DNA of 64,000 nucleotides from Candidatus Enterococcus testudinis (GCF_002140915.1 NZ_NGKU01000001.1:2368528-2432527), one strand, 5' to 3'; counted from the first letter of the stretch, positions 31,779-40,547 are shown. Notes: generated by a model not told the origin, from the sequence alone. A program made the numbers and translations.

Positions 31779-32241
31779 TTGCTTCCTCCAGGCTTTCAAG
31801 CCACTCGACGTCTGACATCACTTGCATGCCTTGTTGTCGAAAATAAGCACTAGCAACACCTACGCCGGCTTTTTTGATACCAGAAAACTGACCATCATAA
31901 ATCATCTGACTGCCGCAGGATGGGCTTTTTTCTTTCAATATCAGCTGATTGATACCAAGTGCTTGCAGCTTCTGATAGGCTACAATTGCGCCTTCTTTGA
32001 ATTGCTGGGTGACATCTTGTCCTGAAACAGTCATCACGCGCGCAGCTCCTTGCCAGACAGTGACACCGTCCCCGCCTATGATTTCAGCCGGATCTCGAGG
32101 AATCGGCAAGCCGCCTAAGACTTCGGGACAGACCATGATCGCGCGTCCTTCTTGTACCAGTGTCATCAACTGAGACACAGATTGACTTTTCCCGTCATAG
32201 CGACATAACGCACCGCCCAGACAAGCACTGATTCCAATCAT
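31768..32241 (-). CDS. DUF523-family protein
   Basis: Protein of 157 residues with conserved cysteines: [15 protein letters not shown] at the start, [18 protein letters not shown] and [16 protein letters not shown]. These are the hallmarks of DUF523 (YbbK). The cysteine arrangement suggests metal or iron-sulphur binding. Later work on related proteins points to roles in tRNA thiouridine metabolism (TudS-like desulfidases), which may apply here but is unproven. It overlaps ylxM, so it may head the ylxM-ffh transcript. Confidence 0.85.
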   Translation of the reverse strand: MIGISACLGGALCRYDGKSQSVSQLMTLVQEGRAIMVCPEVLGGLPIPRDPAEIIGGDGVTVWQGAARVMTVSGQDVTQQFKEGAIVAYQKLQALGINQLILKEKSPSCGSQMIYDGQFSGIKKAGVGVASAYFRQQGMQVMSDVEWLESLEEANGN

Positions 32242-32385
32242 ACAAACCCCTCAGCTTTCTATGAAATCGTCCTCTATTATAGCATTTATTTGACCGATAC
32301 AATAGTACCAATTCTCTATTCGTGCTAAAATAGGTCTTGTTTATTGAAAATGATTCGTTTCTGATGAGAAACAAAAGGAGCTCGT

Positions 32386-33087
32386 ATGAAAAAAATTCTC
32401 GTTGTGGATGATGAACCATCGATCGTCACACTTTTAACGTTTAATCTAGAAAAAGAAGGCTACCGGGTGGTTGCGGCAGCCGATGGCAAAGAAGCCTTTG
32501 AATTGGCGGTTGCGGAGCCATTTGATTTTATTATTTTGGATGTGATGCTGCCCTCGATGGATGGCATCGAAATCACCAAAAAATTGCGACAGGAAAAAGT
32601 TGACACACCGATTTTGGTATTGACTGCCAAAGATGATCCTATCGATCGGATCTTAGGGTTAGAAATTGGCGCCGATGACTATTTGACGAAACCATTTAGT
32701 CCAAGGGAAGTTGTGGCACGAATCAAAGCAATCTCCCGCAGGTTGGAACCAAGAGGTGTCCGTGAGGAAGATCAACCTGCCGAAATGCTCCATGTTGGGC
32801 AAATCCAAGCAGACCTCACCAATTACCAAGTGTCTGTCGCTGGAAAGAAAATCTTTTTGACGCCGAAGGAATTTGAACTCTTGGTGTACTTTATGAAACG
32901 CAAAGGCCGCGTTATCGATCGCGATACTTTACTTAGTCGGATTTGGAATTTTGACTTTGATGGGCAGAGCCGGATCGTCGATGTCCATATCAGCCATCTG
33001 CGGGAAAAAATCGAAACAGATCCGAAACAACCAAAGTATTTGGTCACCGTCCGCGGCTTCGGTTATAAATTTCAGGAGCCGGAATGA
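32386..33087 (+). CDS. phoP: OmpR-family response regulator PhoP-like
   Basis: Regulator of 233 residues. The receiver has D9/D10-type acidic residues (VVDDEPS), phosphoacceptor D52 (IILDVMLP) and K102 (LTKPFSP). The winged-helix domain ends VRGFGYKF. The kinase gene overlaps its 3' end by 4 bases and encodes a PhoR-like kinase, and the pstS gene 4 kb away carries TTTACA repeats of Pho-box type. The phosphate-starvation role is thus supported by context, though WalR-like regulators look similar at this level. Confidence 0.88.
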   Translation: MKKILVVDDEPSIVTLLTFNLEKEGYRVVAAADGKEAFELAVAEPFDFIILDVMLPSMDGIEITKKLRQEKVDTPILVLTAKDDPIDRILGLEIGADDYLTKPFSPREVVARIKAISRRLEPRGVREEDQPAEMLHVGQIQADLTNYQVSVAGKKIFLTPKEFELLVYFMKRKGRVIDRDTLLSRIWNFDFDGQSRIVDVHISHLREKIETDPKQPKYLVTVRGFGYKFQEPE

Positions 33088-34832
33088 TGAAAAAACGCTT
33101 CAGCTATGGCATCTGGGCCACGATCTTACTGGTTATTTTTGTGCTTTGCTGGCAATTACTGAGTAGTTTTTATCGCCAACAAGTCATCGCACAACAGGCT
33201 GATTTTTTAGAAGAAAAAGCCTCGATTTTTCTAAATCTCTCACAAACCCAAACAGATACGTTGCAGCAGTTTGCGGATGCCTACGTCCAAGACAGCAACA
33301 GCCGGATGACGCTCATGGATGCGCAAGGTGTCATTATTTATGATACCTATGATCACACTTTGCATGAAAACCGCTCGGATCGGCCAGAAGTCAAAGCGAT
33401 TTTGCGAGGCAGCACTGTCGGCCAATCCCTCAGAGAAAGTGATACGCTGCATGAAGAATTGCTCTACGTTGCGGTAGCCATCAAAGAAGACGGTGCACTT
33501 ACGCAAATTCTGCGGATCGCTGAACCGACAGCGGCCTTTTTTGCCAAAAGTCAGTCGATCGAACAATCGATTTTGCTGGTCTATGTTCTCTTTTGCATGT
33601 TTGTCAGTATGCTGATTTTCCACACATTGCGCCAAAGGAATCGGCCAGTCCAAACAATATTACCTGTGCTCAAAAAAATGATTTCTTCCCCAGATCAGCA
33701 AGCCATTATCATGCAAGAAACACCTGAACACGATGAATTGTATCAGATGATCAATCAACTAAGCGAACAGATGAGCCAAACCTATCGCGCCTATGCCGCT
33801 TCGGAGGCCCAACTATATGATTTATTAGGTGAATTGATGATTGGTGTCTTCATCATTGATGCGGAGGATCGTTTACTTCTGCTGAACCCAACCATGCAAG
33901 ATCAATTAGGCATCAACACGCTGCCACCCTTGCCGGTACCATTTACCGAAGTGATCCATGATACCCAGTTGATCCAATTGATTTATCAGTTTACAGAACA
34001 TGCACCTATTTTGCATGCTGAAACGACTATCAGTCATGATCGTCCACGTGTATTGGATGTCACGCTGCGTTCATTCCAAGAAAACCAACTGATTGGCTTA
34101 GCCTATGATCTGACAAGGATTCGACAACTGGAAAAAATGCAGAAAGATTTTGTCGGCAATGTCTCTCATGAATTGAAAACACCTGTCACCTCTTTGATTG
34201 GGTTTACAGAAACGTTACTTGATGGCGCCAAAGAAGATCCTGAAACGTTGCAATCTTTTCTGGAGATCATTCAAAAGGATGCCCATCGTTTAAAAAATCT
34301 GATTCAAGAAATTATCCAACTCTCCAAAAACAGCGACTCTTTTGCTTATGAAGAGCAGTCCATCGATATTGCAGAACTCGTAGCAAGTATTTGTCAAAGA
34401 TACTATTCTCTTGCGGAGCAAAAACAACTGGTATTCGCTATTCATGGTCCAGCGCCATTGATTATCACAAGCAAATTGGAATTGTTGCAGCCCATCCTCA
34501 AAAATTTGATTGAAAATGCCGTTACATATGCCAAACAAGGCGGTACGATCACGCTGTCTTATGATATAGCTGAGGGTCAGTTGGTCTTACAAGTGGCTGA
34601 TCAAGGTATCGGGATCGCGGAAGAAGATCAGGAACGCATTTTTGAACGCTTCTACCGTGTTGACAAGGCTCGCGCCCGCAATTCTGGCGGCACTGGTTTA
34701 GGATTGGCGATCGTCAAAGATTATACAACGATTTTGGGTGGCTCAATTGCCGTAGACAGCTTCCCCAACATTGGGACAACCTTTACGCTGTCCTTACCCA
34801 TAGCAAATGGAAAAACCACGAAGCAGACATAG
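33084..34832 (+). CDS. phoR: Sensor histidine kinase PhoR-like
   Basis: Membrane kinase of 582 residues. Helix 1 at about 11-30 and helix 2 at about 162-180 enclose an extracytoplasmic PAS/Cache-like domain. A cytoplasmic PAS domain (about 240-345) begins LLGELMIGVFIIDAEDRLLLLN. HisKA carries His362 in FVGNVSHELKTP; the ATPase has N (IENAVTYAKQGG), G1 (VADQGIGI), F (FERFYRVDKAR) and G2 (GGTGLGLAI) boxes. This layout is that of PhoR. It overlaps phoP by 4 bases and ends inside a terminator stem. Confidence 0.92.
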   Translation: MMKKRFSYGIWATILLVIFVLCWQLLSSFYRQQVIAQQADFLEEKASIFLNLSQTQTDTLQQFADAYVQDSNSRMTLMDAQGVIIYDTYDHTLHENRSDRPEVKAILRGSTVGQSLRESDTLHEELLYVAVAIKEDGALTQILRIAEPTAAFFAKSQSIEQSILLVYVLFCMFVSMLIFHTLRQRNRPVQTILPVLKKMISSPDQQAIIMQETPEHDELYQMINQLSEQMSQTYRAYAASEAQLYDLLGELMIGVFIIDAEDRLLLLNPTMQDQLGINTLPPLPVPFTEVIHDTQLIQLIYQFTEHAPILHAETTISHDRPRVLDVTLRSFQENQLIGLAYDLTRIRQLEKMQKDFVGNVSHELKTPVTSLIGFTETLLDGAKEDPETLQSFLEIIQKDAHRLKNLIQEIIQLSKNSDSFAYEEQSIDIAELVASICQRYYSLAEQKQLVFAIHGPAPLIITSKLELLQPILKNLIENAVTYAKQGGTITLSYDIAEGQLVLQVADQGIGIAEEDQERIFERFYRVDKARARNSGGTGLGLAIVKDYTTILGGSIAVDSFPNIGTTFTLSLPIANGKTTKQT

Positions 34833-34856
34833 ATTGTGTGCTTCGTGGTTTTTGTA
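34811..34856 (+). terminator. Terminator of phoPR
   Basis: Stem AAAAACCACGAAGCA / TGCTTCGTGGTTTTT; the left arm lies within the last codons of phoR. Confidence 0.85.
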
Positions 34857-34885
34857 TTGGTTAGCAACGCATAAGATCAAAAGGC

Positions 34886-36892
34886 TTATTTGACTTCTTT
34901 CGTTCCGTTGGCATTGATATACCCGTACCATGTTCCCTTACTGTCATATAGTGAATAGTAGGTACTGCCGTTGAAATGATGGTAATAGACTTTGACTTGG
35001 AAGGTTTGGCCATATAGATTGTTGCTTTTATTTTTTTCTTTCCAAGAAAAATTTTGCCAGATCGAATAGTTTTTGCTGGTGATTTTGACTGATTTGTTGC
35101 TAGAGATTGCGGCACCACCAGCATTATTTGCAGTTTTTGTACCAGTAGCATTGATATAGCCATACCACTTGCCTTTGTTGTCATACAATGAATAATAGAC
35201 ACTGCCATTCAAATGCTCATAGCGCACTTTCACTTGAAATGTTTGATTGAGATAATCCTTGCTAGATGCCTTTGATTTCCATGAGAAATTTTGCCAGATC
35301 GAATAATTACTGCTTTTGATCGTCACGTAACGACCATCACTGACAGCTGGCCCTTGATTTCCCTGAATAGTGAGTTTGCTCGTTGGGATATACCCAATCC
35401 AAGTGCCCTGCATGTCATAAACTGAATCATAAACAGTCCCGTTGAAATGACGGTATGTCCCGGTGACTTTGTAGGTATTTTTTAGCATGGCGGCTGTGAC
35501 TTTGGTGGTTTTGTTGAAACTGAAATCACGATAGATCGTATCTTGTTGTTTGAACTTCACATAGGCAGTCTTTGCTTGCCAATTCCCCTGAGGGCCACTT
35601 GCGACTTTGGTGCCGCCGGCATTGATGTACCCGACCCATTTCCCTTGATTGTCATACAATGAATAATAGGTACTGCCATTCACGTGCTCATAGCGGACTT
35701 TGATCTGCAAAGTTTGCCCTAGATAGGCTTTTGAATCGGCTTTTTTGGTCCAAGAAAAATTTTGCCAGATTGTATAATTGTCTTTGGTGATGGTTGCATA
35801 ACGCCCATCTGTAATGGCACCGCCTTGACCTTGACTGGTAAAGTAATTATTATAATCAGAATTCATATCAAAGGTGCCGGATATACCTGGAAACGTCACA
35901 TTATAAGTCCATTGCCATGCACTATATTCTGTATGTTTTTGTGCCACAGGTTCATAGGGATACTGTGCAATCCAGACTTTATTCTTGCCTAAAGCATCTG
36001 GGTCAATCACTTTCTCTGTGATCCACGAGATACCGATGTAATGATGAGTATTGGTATAACCTTTCGCTTTTATCCGGTTTTCAAAAACTTTTGCCAATGC
36101 TGTGTGATCGGCCTTGTTCTTGATACTGGAATCTTCATAGTCATTGACCATAAGTATCGATGTTGGCAAATTCAGTTTTTTGGCATAATCAACAAAATAA
36201 TCTGCTTCGGCTTTGGCGCCACTTTCAGTGGTGTACCAACTGTAATGATAAGCATGTACGATCAACCCTGCTGCTTTGGCGTTGGCAATCTGTGAAGCGG
36301 CCAATGGATTTTGATAGGACGTGGACTCAGTCAATTTGACAACGACTGCAGATACACCGTAACTTTTGATGATCTTGAATTGGTCGACACTGATCAACCC
36401 ATTATGAGAAGAAATATCGATAAAATCTTGACTAGGCGTTGTGGGATCACCGGCTTCGATATACGGAACTGTCGCCGCCACACGTGCCGTGCGTGCTAGA
36501 CTGACCTTGATATCGGAACGATTGCGATAGGTCGGATCTAATCCTAGACTGAAATCATAATAGACTTGCTCTTCCGTCTCTTCTGTTTCTTGTGTTTCGC
36601 TTGAAGAAGATACTTCCGTTGTATCGCTAGATGAGGCACCTGTTTTTGAACTGCTTGAAACACTTGCTGACGTGCTGGTTTCAGCTGTTGCGGTACTGCT
36701 ACTGCTGGAGCTGTCGCTGCTTGGTGCAGATTCTGTTTCCTGTGTACTAGTGATGACCGCTGTTGCCGTTTGACTGCTTGACGTCTCACTGCTTGTTTGT
36801 GTTGTTTCAGCATATGTACCAACAGCACCTAAAAAGAATACCGCTAAAGCCATTACCCCGATTTTTGTACGATTCATTTTACCTCTACTCAT
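34886..36892 (-). CDS. Secreted GH25 muramidase with four C-terminal repeats
   Basis: Protein of 668 residues. A signal peptide with probable cleavage after TYA (about residue 28) is followed by a Ser/Thr/Glu low-complexity linker (about 30-110), then a GH25 lysozyme domain (about 150-350) with the catalytic Asp in FIDISSHNG and acidic pair in VNDYEDSS. Four repeats of about 70 residues end the protein, each with a IWQNFSW-type start and a YxSLYDxxGxWxGYI end, resembling GW/SH3-like wall-binding modules; repeat 2 is divergent. It probably cleaves peptidoglycan during growth or separation. AAAGGGG spaced for the ATG at 36892 supports the start. Confidence 0.9.
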   Translation of the reverse strand: MSRGKMNRTKIGVMALAVFFLGAVGTYAETTQTSSETSSSQTATAVITSTQETESAPSSDSSSSSSTATAETSTSASVSSSSKTGASSSDTTEVSSSSETQETEETEEQVYYDFSLGLDPTYRNRSDIKVSLARTARVAATVPYIEAGDPTTPSQDFIDISSHNGLISVDQFKIIKSYGVSAVVVKLTESTSYQNPLAASQIANAKAAGLIVHAYHYSWYTTESGAKAEADYFVDYAKKLNLPTSILMVNDYEDSSIKNKADHTALAKVFENRIKAKGYTNTHHYIGISWITEKVIDPDALGKNKVWIAQYPYEPVAQKHTEYSAWQWTYNVTFPGISGTFDMNSDYNNYFTSQGQGGAITDGRYATITKDNYTIWQNFSWTKKADSKAYLGQTLQIKVRYEHVNGSTYYSLYDNQGKWVGYINAGGTKVASGPQGNWQAKTAYVKFKQQDTIYRDFSFNKTTKVTAAMLKNTYKVTGTYRHFNGTVYDSVYDMQGTWIGYIPTSKLTIQGNQGPAVSDGRYVTIKSSNYSIWQNFSWKSKASSKDYLNQTFQVKVRYEHLNGSVYYSLYDNKGKWYGYINATGTKTANNAGGAAISSNKSVKITSKNYSIWQNFSWKEKNKSNNLYGQTFQVKVYYHHFNGSTYYSLYDSKGTWYGYINANGTKEVK

Positions 36893-36952
36893 GTGTTTCC
36901 CCTTTCAAATACCGTTACTACTATTCTACAGAAAAAAATGAAAAAAAACACA

Positions 36953-36979
36953 AAAAAAAGCCATTTATAGGCTTTTTTT
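36953..36979. terminator. Bidirectional terminator
   Basis: Stem AAAAAAAGCC / GGCTTTTTTT with a seven-base loop. Confidence 0.7.
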
Positions 36980-36985
36980 GAATCA

Positions 36986-37159
36986 TTATACCTGGGCTAT
37001 ACCAAATACTTTGTTAAACCCCACCGCAACATGCTGTGTAGAAAAATTTGGTTCGAAAAAAACATTGATGACTACACCTGATTGAGGAAAATAGCCTTTT
37101 TTCTCTTTGTTTTTGTTGTATTGACTGATCGTAAAGATCTCGATATGCCTATATGTCAT
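36986..37159 (-). CDS. Hypothetical small protein, 57 residues
   Basis: Starts MTYRHIEIFTISQYNKNKEKK and continues with short strands (VVINVFFEPN, HVAVGFNKVFGIAQV). AAGGAG seven bases before the ATG supports translation. Composition is basic, with no signal peptide or membrane helix. No family is recognised. It lies alone between the muramidase gene and pstS. Confidence 0.5.
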   Translation of the reverse strand: MTYRHIEIFTISQYNKNKEKKGYFPQSGVVINVFFEPNFSTQHVAVGFNKVFGIAQV

Positions 37160-37229
37160 CCTGTCGCTCCTTCTAAGCATACCTGATGCTTGCTTAACTG
37201 CGATAGAGGAACAGTCGACAAATGCATAA

Positions 37230-37259
37230 AAAGCGCACCTTCTCTTGGGAGAAGATGCG
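37230..37259 (-). terminator. Terminator of pstS
   Basis: Stem AGCGCACCTTCTC / GGAGAAGATGCGCT (one mismatch) with a short loop, followed on the minus strand by five T. Confidence 0.8.
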
Positions 37260-37274
37260 CTGGGGGCGCTATAT

Positions 37275-38186
37275 TTATTCGACGTTGGTTACATCGCCAT
37301 CAACACTGCGTTCGACTTTCATTTCAGTGATTGGCAAGTAGCCTAGTTCTTTGACCGCACCTTGTTGGACATCATCCGTCAAGATATAATCTAAGAATGC
37401 TTGGACATTGGCATCTGGTTCGCCATTGGTGTACATATGTTCATAAGACCAGATTGGCCATTGATTGTCTGCAATGTTTTCAGCAGTTGCTTCCACACCG
37501 TCTAATGCCAATGATTGGATCGTGTCATCTAGATAAGACAATGCAAGATAGCTGATCGCACCTGGTGTTTCAGCAACGATTTTGCGTACTGTACCAGAAG
37601 AATCTTGTTCTTGTGTTTGGATCGTTTCAGCACCATCCAGACCCCATTTTTCAAATGTTGCACGGGTTCCACTGCCTGACGCCCGATTGATCACAGCGAT
37701 TTCTTGATCCGCTCCGCCTAATTCTGACCAGTTGGTCACTTTGCCGGTAAAGATATCAATCAAGTTTTGTTTAGTAATCTCCGTTACACCGACTTCTTTA
37801 TTGACGACTGGCGCCATCCCTACAACAGCGACCTTGTGGTCAACCAATTTGCTGGCATCGACACCGTCTTTTTCTTCTGCAAAGACGTCAGAATTACCGA
37901 TAGTTACAGCGCCAGCTTCAACTTGGCTCAATCCAGTACCACTGCCTCCGCCTTGAACTGTAATGGTATAGTTGGGATTTTCAGATGAATAACTTTCACT
38001 GGCTGCCTCAACCAAAGGCTGCAATGCAGTTGATCCTACTGCTAAAATTTCTACATTTTCTGTTGCAGCGCTACCGGAAGAAGCCGATCCGCTGGCAGCT
38101 TGACTGCTGTCGGTGCTGCCACCGCTGCTGCCACAGCCTGCTAATAATAATCCTGTTGCAAAAAATAAAAGTCCCAATTTTTTCAT
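37275..38186 (-). CDS. pstS: Phosphate-binding lipoprotein PstS
   Basis: ABC phosphate-binding protein of 303 residues. The lipobox is LLAGCGSS, followed by a Ser/Gly linker. The body has the phosphate-binding signatures AVGSTALQPLVEAA, VQGGGSGTGLSQVEAGAVTIGNSD (quoted in part), INRASGSGTRATFEKW and TPGAISYLALSYLD. It captures inorganic phosphate for PstCAB. No pstC, pstA or pstB lies in the window, and a terminator follows directly, so this is a lone binding-protein gene. The upstream region contains an array of Pho-box-like repeats. Confidence 0.95.
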   Translation of the reverse strand: MKKLGLLFFATGLLLAGCGSSGGSTDSSQAASGSASSGSAATENVEILAVGSTALQPLVEAASESYSSENPNYTITVQGGGSGTGLSQVEAGAVTIGNSDVFAEEKDGVDASKLVDHKVAVVGMAPVVNKEVGVTEITKQNLIDIFTGKVTNWSELGGADQEIAVINRASGSGTRATFEKWGLDGAETIQTQEQDSSGTVRKIVAETPGAISYLALSYLDDTIQSLALDGVEATAENIADNQWPIWSYEHMYTNGEPDANVQAFLDYILTDDVQQGAVKELGYLPITEMKVERSVDGDVTNVE

Positions 38187-38216
38187 TCGATAAATCTCCT
38201 TTCGTTATAGGCTAAG

Positions 38217-38289
38217 TGTAACAAGTCGATGTAAACCCTTGATAGATTTCATGTAAAGAATCATGCGTGTTGTGTAAATCTTTTGTAAA
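38217..38289 (-). promoter_or_regulatory. Array of PhoP-box-like repeats upstream of pstS
   Basis: On the minus strand, TTTACA occurs at 38289-38284, 38278-38273, 38257-38252 and 38235-38230, and TGTTACA at 38223-38217. Spacings of 11, 21, 22 and about 12 bases keep the elements near whole helical turns, as in Firmicute Pho boxes (TTMACA-type direct repeats with 5-base gaps). The closest pair, TTTACA-N5-TTTACA, is a textbook dimer site. Confidence 0.75.
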
Positions 38290-38336
38290 GAACAGCGCGT
38301 TGTTGGTGTCTGTTGACTGTCAACTAAATGAAAAAA

Positions 38337-38358
38337 AAGAAGAGCATCTGCTCTTCTT
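38337..38358. terminator. Terminator overlapping the aminotransferase stop
   Basis: Stem AAGAAGAGCA / TGCTCTTCTT with a two-base loop and, on the minus strand, a run of eight T. Confidence 0.75.
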
Positions 38359-39529
38359 ACTGATGATCAGTGACGTACGCTGTTAGACGGTTCATCGCTT
38401 CCACTAGATTCTCCATGCTGGCTGCATAACTCAGTCGGACATAGCCTTCTGCTTCTGGACCAAAGGCAATACCTGGAATAATCGCCAGTTGATTCTTTTC
38501 TGCCAAGTCGACACAAAATGCCATCGAGTCTTGGATAAAGCCGGCAGGGATTTTGGCAAAGAGGTAAAAGGCGCCTGAAGGTTTAGCGATATCAAAACCT
38601 AGGCCGGTCATTTGTTCAAATAAGTAATCGCGGCGGGCACGGTAATCAGCTTTCATGACTTCTGCATCATTGATGCCTTCAACCAATGCCCGAACAGCTG
38701 CTTTTTGGGAAATCGTTGATGCGGCGGTGACTAGATATTGATGGACCTTGATAATTTCGGCAGTCAATATTGCTGGGGCAAAGATAAAGCCGACCCGCCA
38801 CCCCGTCATGGCATGGGATTTTGATAAGCCATTGATCACGATTGTCTGCTCACGTAAATACGTGGCAATCGACACATGGGGTTCATCATAAGTCAATTCC
38901 GAGTAAATCTCGTCACTGATCACAAAAACAGGATATTTTTTCAATACATCTGCTAATGCTTTGACTTCTTCTTTTGTATAAACCACACCAGTTGGGTTAC
39001 TTGGGTAATTCAAGATAACGGCTTTGACTTGATCCCCATGCTCTATTAGCGCAGCTTCTAAGACTTCTGGTGCCAAAACGAAATCATTATCAGTGGTATC
39101 TAAGTAGATAGGTGTGGCATGCGCCAATGTGATGACCGGTTCATAACCAGGATAGATCGGTGCTGGCAAAATCACTTTGTCCCCGGGTTCTAAAGTGGCC
39201 AATAACGAAGCAGAAATGGCTTCCGTCGCACCAATCGTGACCAAGACCTCGGATTGATAATCATAGTCTAATTGATATTTGGTTTTGAGAAATAAACTGG
39301 CTGCTTCTCGCACATCGGCAAGTCCTGCCATCCCTGAATAATGACTGAAATTTTGTTCAATCGCTGCTATACCAGACTGTTTGACGTGCTCAGGTGTATT
39401 GAAATCAGGCTCTCCTAGGGTTAACTTCAAAATATCCGGAATCGCGGATACCCGCTCATCGAATTGACGGATCAAAGATACTGCTATGTTGTAAACTTCT
39501 TTATTAAAACGTTGACTGACATCTGCCAT
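38357..39529 (-). CDS. PLP-dependent class I/II aminotransferase
   Basis: Fold-type I aminotransferase of 390 residues. The substrate-carboxylate region LTLGEPDFNTPEHV, the cofactor motifs NYPSNPTG and ISDEIYSELTY, Lys237 in GLSKSHAMTGWRVGF and the Arg-containing YVRLSYA near the end are all present. It belongs to the subgroup including aromatic and N-acetyl-diaminopimelate (PatA-like) aminotransferases. The exact amino acid cannot be told; neither dap genes nor methionine genes are adjacent. Monocistronic. Confidence 0.9.
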   Translation of the reverse strand: MADVSQRFNKEVYNIAVSLIRQFDERVSAIPDILKLTLGEPDFNTPEHVKQSGIAAIEQNFSHYSGMAGLADVREAASLFLKTKYQLDYDYQSEVLVTIGATEAISASLLATLEPGDKVILPAPIYPGYEPVITLAHATPIYLDTTDNDFVLAPEVLEAALIEHGDQVKAVILNYPSNPTGVVYTKEEVKALADVLKKYPVFVISDEIYSELTYDEPHVSIATYLREQTIVINGLSKSHAMTGWRVGFIFAPAILTAEIIKVHQYLVTAASTISQKAAVRALVEGINDAEVMKADYRARRDYLFEQMTGLGFDIAKPSGAFYLFAKIPAGFIQDSMAFCVDLAEKNQLAIIPGIAFGPEAEGYVRLSYAASMENLVEAMNRLTAYVTDHQ

Positions 39530-39674
39530 GCATGATCACTCCTTTGGTGTAAGCAATTGAATCGCTATTGTGGTTAATCCTACCATAAAATCTTGGTAAA
39601 ATTAAGCTGAAAAGGACACTTCACTCAACTATATTTTGTATTTGCATATTTATAAACAAACGAAGGAGAGTCAA

Positions 39675-39949
39675 ATGTTTAATGACCACACCTAACTATT
39701 AGAAGAATATCAACAAGCATTTCATCAAAGCGACACCGCGTATCGTTGTTTATTTTGCACGATTTCATTCAATTGATCATTTTATGTGTGATTGCAGCGC
39801 GCTTTGCTTCCGATAAAAACTATTCTGAAGCTGCCGTTAATGATATATTGAAGCAATCAATCACCGATTATGTCACCCTCCGACGCTATTTGATTGAATA
39901 TGGGTTCATGAAACGGACAAAAGACGGAAAAACTTACTGGCGCAACTAA
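39675..39949 (+). pseudogene. Decayed DUF2087 regulator gene
   Basis: AAGGAG followed by ATG at 39675 begins a frame that stops at codon 7 (TAA at 39693) but continues with LLEEYQQAFHQSDTAYRCLFC, the N-terminal pattern of DUF2087-type regulators. After 39746 the match moves to another frame, ending with ITDYVTLRRYLIEYGFMKRT and KTYWR, the conserved C terminus of the same family. The middle of the gene is missing. In-frame stop, frameshift and deletion together indicate a pseudogene. An open frame from a TTG at 39746 (67 residues) covers only the tail. Confidence 0.8.
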
Positions 39950-39992
39950 AAAAACAACACGCCTCATTTTCACGAGGCATGTTGTTTTTTTA
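39949..39992 (+). terminator. Terminator after the DUF2087 relic
   Basis: Stem AAACAACACGCCTC / GAGGCATGTTGTTT (one mismatch) followed by T residues; well preserved although the gene is broken. It also faces the convergent gene on the right. Confidence 0.8.
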
Positions 39993-40022
39993 GTGTCTAG
40001 CACAGGTGTTCTGTATCGCTAT

Positions 40023-40547
40023 TTATTTTTCTTTCAAGAAAATTTTCTTGATGATCAATTTATCAAACAATTGGGTTTGGTTGTCTTGCTCGCCAATCAC
40101 TTCTGCGGTGATTGCCTTGCCTTCTTGTTTTTTCCTCAACTGATACATGATCTTGCCAGTTTCTTTCAACTCGCTGATCATATCAACGACGCCGCCAAAA
40201 CCCGTTTTACGGGTAATAAATCCTAATGCGACCATCCGCTCATCTAAGTTCTTTGCCGAAATGCTGGCGCCAGTGATCAACGCTTGACGCATGATATGCA
40301 GAAATTCTTCCAAACCTTCGACTGCCGGCTCTTCGACTTCTTCTACCATCGGTCTGGCCCGCAGATCGTGTAATTCTTGTAGTAATTTCTCGTATTGTTC
40401 TTGTGTCAACATGACCCCCGCCACTTTTTCACGATTGAATACATAGACGGCTGTCCCGGCTTCTCGCGCTTGATTAAATACATCCATCGGAGATTTTTTT
40501 ACTTCGGTGATCGAAGTAGTGGGAACATCCAACTTCTTCAGTTCCAT
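40023..40547 (-). CDS. Phd-like N-terminal domain fused to an unknown domain
   Basis: Protein of 174 residues. AAGGAGG before the ATG at 40547 gives the start MELKKLDVPTTSITEVK. Residues about 10-65 (SPMDVFNQAREAGTAVYVFNREKVAGVMLTQEQYEKL, quoted in part) match the Phd/YefM antitoxin fold. The remaining 100 residues are not a toxin-neutralising tail: an acidic linker (VEEVEEPAVEG) leads to a helix and a strand-rich segment ending in lysines (KLIIKKIFLKEK). No toxin gene is adjacent. It may be a solitary DNA-binding regulator. Confidence 0.7.
   Translation of the reverse strand: MELKKLDVPTTSITEVKKSPMDVFNQAREAGTAVYVFNREKVAGVMLTQEQYEKLLQELHDLRARPMVEEVEEPAVEGLEEFLHIMRQALITGASISAKNLDERMVALGFITRKTGFGGVVDMISELKETGKIMYQLRKKQEGKAITAEVIGEQDNQTQLFDKLIIKKIFLKEK

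Noticed and set aside
36544..36828. Gln/Ala-rich frame on the minus strand inside the muramidase gene
   Set aside because: It is an out-of-frame shadow of the Ser/Thr-rich linker.
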